Assembly (NCBI RefSeq): GCF_018882465.1 | Contig: NZ_JACVOK010000001.1 | Span: 248,001-312,000, forward strand | Reading direction: 5' to 3' | Origin: Polynucleobacter sp. 73C-SIWE | GTDB lineage: Bacteria > Pseudomonadota > Gammaproteobacteria > Burkholderiales > Burkholderiaceae | Length of the DNA stretch: 64,000 nucleotides | In this document: positions 1 to 8,335 of the stretch, one piece after another | Position numbering within the stretch: position 1 is the first letter of the stretch | How the letters are laid out: each line of letters starts with the position of its first letter | The notes under the pieces: generated by a model | Databases searched by the model: none | Told to the model about the DNA's origin: nothing | Seen by the model: only the letters and a program-made list of their open reading frames with translations | Translations under genes and position numbers: made by a program

Positions 1-38
1 CCACATGAATCATCTGAATGATATTTACTTAATTTATA

Positions 39-1148
39 TTATTTCTTGGCAATAATAGCAGCATGTATAGATGGAATATCTCCTATTTCGCAATAATGAC
101 CTTCTAAACTTAGAATTAAATTCAGCAGATTTAGATCATCAGGATTTCCAGAATCATAATTTGAAATAAATTTATCGTCAAGTGCATATGCAACTATGGA
201 ACCATTATAGGGGTATACGGTTACATCAGTAAAAACGCTTTTCAACACTGAAATAATTTCACTAGACCTAATGCCCTCTGATGGATCTCCTTTTTTAATA
301 TTTTCAGGGCTTATATCAAAAACTTTGCTGTAATTAAATTCTTTTTTATTTGAAAAATATTTTAAAATAATTTTATTTATTGAAATAATTACATTTGTAA
401 TTTTATTGGTATTAATATTATACCTTTCAAATACAGATGAAATATCTAAATTCCTAAAATTATAAATTATAAATAATAATAACTTAAATTTTTTATATTT
501 CAGTTTGGGTGGTACAAAATTTTTCTCTGAAAAATTCTTAAGTCGATCTGGTATCAAATGAATTACCGAATTTATAATTTCTCGATGTCGAAATGATAGA
601 TCCGAATAGTTTGGCCCTATATATTCATCGCAGAATAATAATCCACCCTTCTTTAAGGATGCGTAGACCTGGTTAAACAAGTGCTCCAAATTTGCAATGT
701 GATGTGCGCCACCCGCAATATAAATTAAATCATATAACTCAACACCAAGAGAGCAACTATTCAAATCAGCTGTTTGATAATGGATATTATTAATTCCAGA
801 TAAGTTTCTTAGCCGCTTCGCACTCGCTATTGCTGCAGTGCTTACATCCATACCAATGCAATTTTTAAATACACCTAACTGATTCAATCTTCTATCGCGC
901 GAGCCATGTCCGCAACACAGACTCAAACAAAGACCTACCGGCGCATTTTTTCCAAGGTACTTATTTTTAAACCAGCTCTCAAGCCAATCATCATTTGGGT
1001 TTTGAGTTTCAGCACCCGTGACTAATTTTTGAAAATATCTCCTAATCGGTAAAAAGCTGTAAATATCAAGAGCGGAATTATGGCGGGACTCCCGCCCCCA
1101 GAAATCGCTTACCTGCTTTAAATTATCTTGAGAAAAATTTGTAGTCAA
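39..1148 (-). CDS. Class I SAM-dependent methyltransferase
   Basis: A 369-residue protein with a Rossmann methyltransferase core. A glycine-rich SAM loop (LSLCCGHGSRDR) lies at about residues 75-86, followed by the acidic strand end IGMDVS near 98-103 and a later LKKGGLLFCDEYIGP block. The C-terminal half, after about residue 200, matches no family I recognise and is extremely AT-rich. The only upstream start in frame is TTG at 1148; its TTGA overlaps the TGA of the FkbM-type gene, so the two are translationally coupled. Setting suggests methylation of a sugar or lipid-linked glycan, but the acceptor is unknown. Fold confident, substrate not. Confidence 0.8.
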   Translation of the reverse strand: MTTNFSQDNLKQVSDFWGRESRHNSALDIYSFLPIRRYFQKLVTGAETQNPNDDWLESWFKNKYLGKNAPVGLCLSLCCGHGSRDRRLNQLGVFKNCIGMDVSTAAIASAKRLRNLSGINNIHYQTADLNSCSLGVELYDLIYIAGGAHHIANLEHLFNQVYASLKKGGLLFCDEYIGPNYSDLSFRHREIINSVIHLIPDRLKNFSEKNFVPPKLKYKKFKLLLFIIYNFRNLDISSVFERYNINTNKITNVIISINKIILKYFSNKKEFNYSKVFDISPENIKKGDPSEGIRSSEIISVLKSVFTDVTVYPYNGSIVAYALDDKFISNYDSGNPDDLNLLNLILSLEGHYCEIGDIPSIHAAIIAKK

Positions 1149-2053
1149 TTTCTGATTTTCTGCACAAGTATGTTTATATTATCTCTTTTGGAATATAAAT
1201 CTATCAATTCAAAATCTCGCGGTATTTCGATATCAATCTCACCCCGGTATATTATAGTAAATTTGTTAAATCCTAATTCTTTTAAAATATTAAAAATATT
1301 TACTCTAGATGAACCATTCTCATTCATTATTTTTCTATTATACTCAAATATCAGTTTAATATCAGGATTTTCACTTATAATTTTTCTCATCCCTATTATT
1401 GCCTGATACTCAGCCCCCTCTATATCCATCTTTACAAGATTAATTTTTTTTATACTATTAATAATCGCGTATTTATCAATACTAATAGTTTTAATTTTTA
1501 TTAGATTTTCAACACCTTCATCAAATTGAGAAATCTTATTACATTCAGATGAATCGCTGTTAACAATAAAATTAACATTCTTACTGCAATCAGAGACCCC
1601 AAAACTCTCTACAGTAATGATATTTTTTAGACCATTATCTATAACATTTTTATCTAGTGTATCTCGCGTTGCCGGGGTTGGCTCAAAAGCATAGACGTGG
1701 CCCGTCTCACCAACAATTCTTGCTGCGATTAAAGCGTAAAATCCAATATGACTTCCAAGATCTAAAAAAATATCCCCTTTTTTAAGAATTCTTTCTACGA
1801 CCCTTCTTGTCGCCTCCTCATAATCATTATTTGTTTTAATAAAATTAATTAAACTATAATCATCTTTTAAATAATTTATTTTAAATCCATTATGATGTAT
1901 AAAATATTTATCATTATCCTTTAATATTCCTAGCCTTCTAATAGAAATATCTAAATTAACTAGATAATTTCCAAAATATAAGTCTATGAAAGGTCTTTTA
2001 ATTACATAATTTCTTAAAGCTAATCTTATTTTTATATAAATTTTTTCTAGCAT
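1145..2053 (-). CDS. FkbM-family methyltransferase
   Basis: A 302-residue protein with the FkbM layout: the SAM loop DIFLDLGSHIGFYAL near residues 95-109, FEPTP near 123-127, and the family signature KMDIEGAEYQAI in the last third. FkbM proteins are O-methyltransferases, and in surface-glycan loci they often methylate sugar hydroxyls. The ATG at 2053 is clear. It is coupled to the downstream methyltransferase by a four-base overlap and separated by 165 bp from the glycosyltransferase upstream, so it may have its own promoter. Its DNA is clearly richer in A and T than the genes that follow to the right, suggesting separate acquisition. Confidence 0.88.
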   Translation of the reverse strand: MLEKIYIKIRLALRNYVIKRPFIDLYFGNYLVNLDISIRRLGILKDNDKYFIHHNGFKINYLKDDYSLINFIKTNNDYEEATRRVVERILKKGDIFLDLGSHIGFYALIAARIVGETGHVYAFEPTPATRDTLDKNVIDNGLKNIITVESFGVSDCSKNVNFIVNSDSSECNKISQFDEGVENLIKIKTISIDKYAIINSIKKINLVKMDIEGAEYQAIIGMRKIISENPDIKLIFEYNRKIMNENGSSRVNIFNILKELGFNKFTIIYRGEIDIEIPRDFELIDLYSKRDNINILVQKIRN

Positions 2054-2218
2054 ATTTAAGCTATTTATTAATATTATTTGAAAGAGTATTTTTTATTTTC
2101 CGGTAGCAAGAATGATTAATGGTGCACATGGAAATTTCTTTAAAAAATCTTAATGCATTAAACCTTTAATCGCAGAGGTTCCGTTTGCGGTTTACATTCT
2201 AATTGTTAGTGTCGGTAA

Positions 2219-3256
2219 TTATTGGGCAATCTCATGAATTATTTTTTTAAAATTGATCGCCCAGTTTGATGGCGTGAATTTCATGCCCAACCTGCAACTT
2301 TCTCGACTAATCTCATTCAGCGTATTTTCACTACATTGTGCTGCCATCAACATAGATTCATACAACGCATCATCTGATGTTGTATTGAAAATGAAGCTAT
2401 TCTTCTCATTGGCAAATTCTGGAATGTTGCCAATTTTATCCGATAAAAGAAGGCCGCAGCCTGACATAGCAGCTTCAGAAACTATCAACGGCCAGTGATC
2501 CTCAAGGCTCGGTAATATCAAAAATTTAGACCTCTTCAATGCCTCAGCTATAGTTTCAGGCTTTGAAAATGATCTCAAATTTATACCTTTTATTCCTGAT
2601 ACTGCTGACGCCAGCGGCCCGGCCCCATAAACATCCAATTGAAATTCAGGATGCTTTTGATGAAACCTAGAAAATGCAGCCACTAATTTATCCACCCCCT
2701 TCCTTTTAATAAGTTGACCTACAAATATGAACTTATCCTCCCTCCTTAAGGATACCTCCTTCGGAAAGAATATATCCGGGTCGGATCCATACAAGCCTGT
2801 AAATAGATTTTCTGCGGAGACCCCAAGCTTACGCATTAGCTTTACGCCAGATGCACCTGGAACCCATACTGCATGAAATTGTTTTCTGTATATCACTCTG
2901 AAGGCAACCATTCCAACCCATTGCCTATATGAATTTTTCCAGCAATTGTCGCTAAGCAGAACAACTCTGCCACCACTTTTTCTCACCTGGTCGCCCAACC
3001 TTCTTAGCGAGGGAATATAAGTTATGCCAGCCTGAAAATATATTTCAGGAACATCTAGACCCAACTGCTCCCAAGTATAAATATTGTCTTTATCAATCCA
3101 ATGTACTTTTTGGCCCAAAATTTCTTCCATGCCAGTTATTGGAATGGTTGGTCTCGTCGAAATGACTTGAACAGGATTATCAACACCTTTAATGCCTGCA
3201 GCAATTAAGTGAGCGGCATAACAAGGCAGCTCATTCCAAGATATTGCTATACGCAT
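2219..3256 (-). CDS. Glycosyltransferase family 4 (GT-B fold)
   Basis: A 345-residue GT-B glycosyltransferase. The C-terminal donor-binding half is typical: FIFVGQLIKRKGVDKLVAAF near residues 180-200, then LILPSLEDHWPLIVSEAAMSG, which contains the E-x7-E-like motif that contacts the nucleotide sugar. No membrane segment is visible, so it probably acts at the cytoplasmic face on a lipid-linked oligosaccharide. The ATG at 3256 is the only sensible start. It lies 59 bp downstream of galE on the same strand and is probably cotranscribed. Donor and acceptor cannot be told from sequence. Confidence 0.88.
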   Translation of the reverse strand: MRIAISWNELPCYAAHLIAAGIKGVDNPVQVISTRPTIPITGMEEILGQKVHWIDKDNIYTWEQLGLDVPEIYFQAGITYIPSLRRLGDQVRKSGGRVVLLSDNCWKNSYRQWVGMVAFRVIYRKQFHAVWVPGASGVKLMRKLGVSAENLFTGLYGSDPDIFFPKEVSLRREDKFIFVGQLIKRKGVDKLVAAFSRFHQKHPEFQLDVYGAGPLASAVSGIKGINLRSFSKPETIAEALKRSKFLILPSLEDHWPLIVSEAAMSGCGLLLSDKIGNIPEFANEKNSFIFNTTSDDALYESMLMAAQCSENTLNEISRESCRLGMKFTPSNWAINFKKIIHEIAQ

Positions 3257-3315
3257 TTTTATGCCTCTAGATTAAGAAAATATAGCCGCCAATCTATCTC
3301 ACTAAGATAGCCAAA

Positions 3316-4293
3316 TTACTTGAGGGTCAATTGAAATTTATGCCAAGCTAAAGCGGTAGTTAAGATGTTGTCAATACTACTTGCGATAGGTTGCCATCCT
3401 AGCTTTTTAATTGCGTAGCTAGGATCGGCAACAAGATGTGCAGGATCTCCCTCTCGCCTTACCCCCATTTTAGTCACAACAGGCACGCCAATAGCTCTTA
3501 ATCTTGAGATAATTTGACCAACAGAAACTCCTTGACCAGCTCCAAGATTAAAAACATCGGAAGAGCCTCCATTAAGCAAATACTCAACAGCCAAAATGTG
3601 AGCGCGAGCAAGATCTTCAACATGTATATAGTCGCGAATGGCTGTCCCATCTGGGGTAGGAAAATCTGAACCAAATACTTCTAACTGCCCACCACCAAAT
3701 GCAGAGTTAATTGCCAGCGGAATCAAATGAGTTTCGGGGTTATGGAGCTCCCCAATTTCACATGCAGAATCAGCCCCTGCGGCATTGAAATACCTCATTG
3801 AAATGGCCTTAACCGCCCCCTTAGTTGATAAATCTTGAATGATTTTTTCAACCATTAGCTTGCTTTGTCCATAAGGGCTGATTGGGGATTGCAAAGAAGA
3901 TTCGCTTATTGGCAGCTGTAACGGAATCCCATAAGTGGCGCAGGTGCTTGAGTAAACGAGCTTATTAATACCTACTCTATGCATCGCCTCTAGTAGTGAT
4001 AGTGAGCCACCAACGTTATTCTTGTAATACTTCATAGGATCAGCAATTGACTCGCCGACATATGCGCTGGCAGCAAAATGGATAATTGCAATTGGTTTAT
4101 GCTTCTTCAAGGCACCAATCAGGCGACTTGTATCGTGCAGTTCACCCACTATTAAATCGCCCCACTTTACAAAAGATTGGTTACCATTTGATAGATTGTC
4201 ATAAGTGACGGGCTCATACCCTGCTAGCTTTAATAGCTTACAAGTCTGAGAGCCTATATATCCAGCTCCCCCAGTAACTAATATTTTATTCAT
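3316..4293 (-). CDS. galE: UDP-glucose 4-epimerase
   Basis: A 325-residue extended short-chain dehydrogenase. It has the NAD-binding loop TGGAGYIG at residues 7-14, the SST motif near 115-117 and the catalytic YGQSK (Tyr141, Lys145). Full length for GalE (about 330-340). It interconverts UDP-glucose and UDP-galactose, feeding galactose to the surrounding glycosyltransferases. The strong GalE features (DNLSNG after the first fold, YFNAAGA, AIRDYIHVEDLA) argue against a different epimerase, though UDP-GlcNAc/GalNAc activity cannot be excluded. The 136 bp upstream is AT-rich and may hold a promoter. Confidence 0.93.
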   Translation of the reverse strand: MNKILVTGGAGYIGSQTCKLLKLAGYEPVTYDNLSNGNQSFVKWGDLIVGELHDTSRLIGALKKHKPIAIIHFAASAYVGESIADPMKYYKNNVGGSLSLLEAMHRVGINKLVYSSTCATYGIPLQLPISESSLQSPISPYGQSKLMVEKIIQDLSTKGAVKAISMRYFNAAGADSACEIGELHNPETHLIPLAINSAFGGGQLEVFGSDFPTPDGTAIRDYIHVEDLARAHILAVEYLLNGGSSDVFNLGAGQGVSVGQIISRLRAIGVPVVTKMGVRREGDPAHLVADPSYAIKKLGWQPIASSIDNILTTALAWHKFQLTLK

Positions 4294-4429
4294 CTATATA
4301 TTTATAAAAATTGTTGTTCTTTATATTTTTTTGGAAATTGTATATACATTAAATAAATACTAATTTTTGATATTTTACCCCTACTAAATCCCCAATCGTA
4401 TTCATGCAATAAAAATTATAGGTTAGTCC

Positions 4430-5596
4430 TTATGCGCTTTCATGTACACCCTTGGTCAGCCACTCAATCAGCCGCATTGATTGAATTTCCCATAACCTTT
4501 TCTTACTCAAAAAATTGAATATTTTTTGAGCGTTAAACTCAATTTGATCGGGCGACCAACATAAGACTTCTTCAATTTTATTTTTTAAATACTCATCAGT
4601 TTCAATATCAACAATCTCTAAAACATTCCTATATTCATTACTTAACCCTGGTGTCCACGTGCTTACTACAGGCTTTCCATAGCTAAGATAAACTAATATT
4701 TTGGAAGGGAAATTCATGGCATTTCCAGGAATTGATGATGGGCGCGGATTAACAAATACATCAGCCTGGCGATAAAGACTCTCCAATTCACTTTCCGGCA
4801 CAAGTCCGTAAACCTTAATTCTTGAATCAACACTGGCTGCCTTTTGCAATTCAGAACTCTCACCATGCCCGGTCACCCAAAGCTCAATGAAAGGATCTGA
4901 GATTCTTTCAAAAGCTCTTAGCAAATAAGAAATTCCACCCCATTTGCTCATCATGCCGCTATACAAAATTACTTTTTTCAATTTCTCAACTTCTTTTCGA
5001 CATAGTTGAAAATTTGAAATGCTTAATTTCTCAACACCGCCATCAAGATGTAATTTTTTCTTGAATGGGCAGTCCAAATATGCCTTAAAGGACAGGAAGA
5101 TGTGCCCATCAGCCAAATGCGCCCCATTCGAGTAGGATCTCCAATCATCTCCTGGATCATAGTGATCAGCGCATAAATCAACCCAATATGTTCCGAACTT
5201 TAGCTGCGCATATCTTCCAACTTTAACCGCATAGGGAGTTGGGTTATAAGTTATCAATATTTTAGGTGGCCCATTATCTCTACACCACAATTTAAAAGCA
5301 GTTAAATAGGCCGCATTTAAACTAAAAGGCCTAATGAAGGGCATGTTCCAATATGAAACATGTTTTGAAACAAATCTTTCATCAAAAATATTTTCGTTTC
5401 CAGGCCTCAACACCCCAGACGGCCACAAAGGCTCAGGCAAATGGGAAAGACACTCTACCGTAAAATTACATTTCTTTAAACCACCTAACAAACCCGACTG
5501 CCATCTATTCGCTGCTGGACTAACTGCAAAATGATTCATGAGGGCATTCTGATTAAAAATGCCCCCTACCCACAAAATTTTAGGTTGCAAATTCAT
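4430..5596 (-). CDS. Glycosyltransferase (GT-B, GT1/GT4 type)
   Basis: A 388-residue protein whose C-terminal half carries GT4 features: VILYSGMMSKWGGISYLLRAF near residues 210-230, IELWVTGHGES, and ADVFVNPRPSSIPGNAMNFPSKILVYLSYGKPVV, the donor-sugar contact region. The N-terminal acceptor half is divergent. There is no membrane segment or signal peptide, so it acts in the cytoplasm. The ATG at 5596 follows 66 bp after the membrane-protein gene, and the two are probably in one transcript. Substrates unknown. Confidence 0.85.
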   Translation of the reverse strand: MNLQPKILWVGGIFNQNALMNHFAVSPAANRWQSGLLGGLKKCNFTVECLSHLPEPLWPSGVLRPGNENIFDERFVSKHVSYWNMPFIRPFSLNAAYLTAFKLWCRDNGPPKILITYNPTPYAVKVGRYAQLKFGTYWVDLCADHYDPGDDWRSYSNGAHLADGHIFLSFKAYLDCPFKKKLHLDGGVEKLSISNFQLCRKEVEKLKKVILYSGMMSKWGGISYLLRAFERISDPFIELWVTGHGESSELQKAASVDSRIKVYGLVPESELESLYRQADVFVNPRPSSIPGNAMNFPSKILVYLSYGKPVVSTWTPGLSNEYRNVLEIVDIETDEYLKNKIEEVLCWSPDQIEFNAQKIFNFLSKKRLWEIQSMRLIEWLTKGVHESA

Positions 5597-5662
5597 TTCC
5601 TTAAGTAAATAAGATGTTCTAAATCCATCATTTATCTGATATTGCTTGATTTTTGATATAGA

Positions 5663-6946
5663 TCATAAAGCCACCCTTGGGTTATTGAGACACTTGAGAT
5701 ACATGCCATAACACAATGACGCCAAAGTCCATATCCAAAATCCCACCGTCATATCAACGGGAAAATCACCCACAAACATGCCCACCTCTCCAATAGCCAG
5801 TAGCGCAGCTCCAAAGTAGCGAAGAAAGCAAGAGGGATGGTATAGGATAACTGCAATAAGATTTATTAAAGCAGTGAAATAAATCCATAAAATTAATGCC
5901 CCTGCAAACAAACCAGACACTTTAAGAATTTCTAATATAGAGTTATGAGAGCCCATTATCCACTCGGAAGGAAGCCCTGGAATATCAATTAATAGCGGCA
6001 CTCCGGCATGTCCTATGAAGAAATTAGATGAGATAATTTGACTCCAAGCTGAAGACCAAAATGGATATCGATCAAATAATACTTTTGAATAAGCTCGATC
6101 ATAAAAATTAGCGTCCAGTGGCGCATAGAGAAGCTGTGTTATGTCACCCTGAAGAAAGCCCAGCCATAACACTAGTGCAGTTAATATTGGAGCCAGAAAA
6201 ACTGATAGGACCAACAACCATTTAGTCGAGCGATAGTTGCCAAAAAACTCAACTAATACTATATAAAATAAAGCTACAAAATATATACCATACATAGCCA
6301 AAGAACTGGTATATATGAAATTAAAAAATAAAATTAGCACCCCCAGTCCAAATAACTTTTTAGAGATATTTTTATCGGCAATAAAGTAGCATCCAACCGC
6401 AACGCCCAAAGCTATATTCAAAAAGACAAGGTGTGACCAAAAAATATGGATTGAAATTAGGCAAAGAATAGCCAATGTGAGCGGAATAAATGTGACCCTT
6501 AAGCACCTATCATCAGCAATTGAAATGCTTTTCAATAAGATAAAACCATAAAAATAACTTCCAGAAATCATCAGCCAGCGAATGCCCCTTGACCAATTTG
6601 GAAGCCCATCTAGATAACCAAAATACATTCCAATGCCAACAGGAAAAAATGCCGCCACCCAAAGCAAAAGAAGGGTTCCAGATATTTTTCCCTGGAAGGT
6701 TTTTGGGTTATACAACAATTCAAAAAATACTCTTGTTGCGATAAATAAACACATCGCAATTTCAACTGTTATGGGAAATGACCCTAGATAAACTACCTCT
6801 CTTAATTCATCAGGAATCGACATTGAATTGGATGAATCAACTGCAAAGAAATTGTAAGGGGATATATAAAGAATAAAAAGGCCCAATAAGCCATCCCACC
6901 TTGCTCGCATAGTAAGCCAAAGCGAAAATAGCACCCCTATAAGCAC
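5663..6946 (-). CDS. Polytopic membrane protein, O-antigen polymerase/ligase-like
   Basis: A protein of about 427 residues with roughly ten hydrophobic segments and a long periplasmic loop around residues 245-315 (YDRAYSKVLFDRYPFWSSAW... MGSHNSILEILKVSG). The SHN(S) motif followed by a hydrophobic segment resembles the H/N-containing loop of Wzy polymerases and WaaL ligases, so it may polymerise repeat units or transfer glycan. The start is uncertain: the GTG at 6946 is used here, but the open frame continues upstream without an ATG past 7033, and the real start could be a non-ATG codon there. Lies between two glycosyltransferase genes. Confidence 0.65.
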   Translation of the reverse strand: MLIGVLFSLWLTMRARWDGLLGLFILYISPYNFFAVDSSNSMSIPDELREVVYLGSFPITVEIAMCLFIATRVFFELLYNPKTFQGKISGTLLLLWVAAFFPVGIGMYFGYLDGLPNWSRGIRWLMISGSYFYGFILLKSISIADDRCLRVTFIPLTLAILCLISIHIFWSHLVFLNIALGVAVGCYFIADKNISKKLFGLGVLILFFNFIYTSSLAMYGIYFVALFYIVLVEFFGNYRSTKWLLVLSVFLAPILTALVLWLGFLQGDITQLLYAPLDANFYDRAYSKVLFDRYPFWSSAWSQIISSNFFIGHAGVPLLIDIPGLPSEWIMGSHNSILEILKVSGLFAGALILWIYFTALINLIAVILYHPSCFLRYFGAALLAIGEVGMFVGDFPVDMTVGFWIWTLASLCYGMYLKCLNNPRVAL

Positions 6947-7032
6947 GGAATAAAATGGGCTAATAAACCCAAGCAGGCATATTAAGACACAAAAAAAAGA
7001 TATATTAATAAAATTTTTCAGGACGTCGCTTC

Positions 7033-8277
7033 TTATCTTGATAGTAATTTCTGATATAAAGCCTTATATTTCTCCGCAGATTCCCTAATGTTAAATAATC
7101 TTATAGCGCGATCTCTAATGTAATTTCGGTCAAAATTGAAAGAAATAGCCCACTCTATCCCGCATACCAAATCTTCTCCGTCTTTATAGTTAGCAGCATA
7201 TCCAGTAATCAAATGCTCTACTATTTCCTCGGGCCCAGTATTTTTGAAGCAAATAACCGGCAACCCCGAAACCTGAGCTTCAGCGAAAGTCTTGCCAAAT
7301 GCCTCATTTAATGATGGTGACAAAAAAATATCTGCTGAGCAGTAGAGCAAGTTCAACTTAATGGTTTCATTTATAAATCCAAAATTAATTATTTTTTGCG
7401 GGATTTCATGATTTTTCAACTCTGCCGCACCAAACGCTATCACTAAGATATTGGATGGCAATTTACGCAAAGCTGCTTGAATATAACTAAATCCCTTATA
7501 TTCGTCCCTTATATTCGCAGATCCTATCAAAATTATTTTTTGATCCTTAGGCAGCCCTAAAATTGATCTAGCGTAGTCTTTGGTGTGAATTTCATAGCTA
7601 TCACAGTTAACTCCACTGTATACAACCTCTATCTCTTGATTCCCTAGAACTTTTGATTGAAGCGCATCAGCTCGCATTAATTGGCTTACAGCAACCCAAT
7701 TGATATTAGCCTGCGACAAAAATTCAAACTTTCTTATCAAGCCATAGTATGATAGATCTTGTTCATTGTCACCATTGAGCATTGGACATCTTCCGCAAGA
7801 ATCTTTGTAGCGACTGCATTCTAGGCTGTAATGACATCCGCCCGTAAATGCCCACATATCCCTTAACGTCCAGACTACAGGCTTCTTCCAAAGCGCAATA
7901 TCTTTAATATTCACAAATCCATAATTAGCCCAATGGACATGAATGATGTCTGCCCACTCGAACAAAGGGTGAGCCTTTAAATTAACCCCAAAGAATCCAG
8001 GTGAAAAAATTCCGCCCCCTTTTTTTCTATTGAAAAAAATTAACATCCGCTCTAGTGTTGTATTGAGTAGCCTGCTAATTCTTGCATTAAACCCACTGGC
8101 CGAATAGGATGCTACATTTTGACCAAGGGTTCCAAGCTCTTTCAAGTACAAAACTTTTGATTCAACATTTATATTTAATAAAGCATTATGAGTTAGCATT
8201 GCTGCATAACCCGCCCCTGAATTCAAAGTTGCCCCTGACACATGTAATATCTTAATTTTTTTTTCAACATCGTCCAT
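7033..8277 (-). CDS. Glycosyltransferase family 4 with Cys-rich loop
   Basis: A 414-residue GT-B glycosyltransferase. Its N-terminal half contains a cysteine cluster (GGCHYSLECSRYKDSCGRCP, about residues 147-166) also seen in a GT4 subgroup from exopolysaccharide and colanic-acid loci. The C-terminal half has IILIGSANIRDEYKGFSYI and LSPSLNEAFGKTFAEAQVSGLPVI, the donor-binding E-x7-E region. No membrane segment. ATG at 8277 follows the asparagine-synthase gene by 58 bp on the same strand. Donor and acceptor unknown. Confidence 0.88.
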   Translation of the reverse strand: MDDVEKKIKILHVSGATLNSGAGYAAMLTHNALLNINVESKVLYLKELGTLGQNVASYSASGFNARISRLLNTTLERMLIFFNRKKGGGIFSPGFFGVNLKAHPLFEWADIIHVHWANYGFVNIKDIALWKKPVVWTLRDMWAFTGGCHYSLECSRYKDSCGRCPMLNGDNEQDLSYYGLIRKFEFLSQANINWVAVSQLMRADALQSKVLGNQEIEVVYSGVNCDSYEIHTKDYARSILGLPKDQKIILIGSANIRDEYKGFSYIQAALRKLPSNILVIAFGAAELKNHEIPQKIINFGFINETIKLNLLYCSADIFLSPSLNEAFGKTFAEAQVSGLPVICFKNTGPEEIVEHLITGYAANYKDGEDLVCGIEWAISFNFDRNYIRDRAIRLFNIRESAEKYKALYQKLLSR

Positions 8278-8335
8278 AAATAGATTTTGTATTAGCAGTT
8301 ACCACTCAAGCCGAGGTTGCTCATTTCATTCAAAA

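Noticed and set aside
4294..4429. Promoter upstream of galE
   Set aside because: The stretch is so AT-rich that many weak -10-like hexamers occur; none has a matching -35 at good spacing, so no site is listed.
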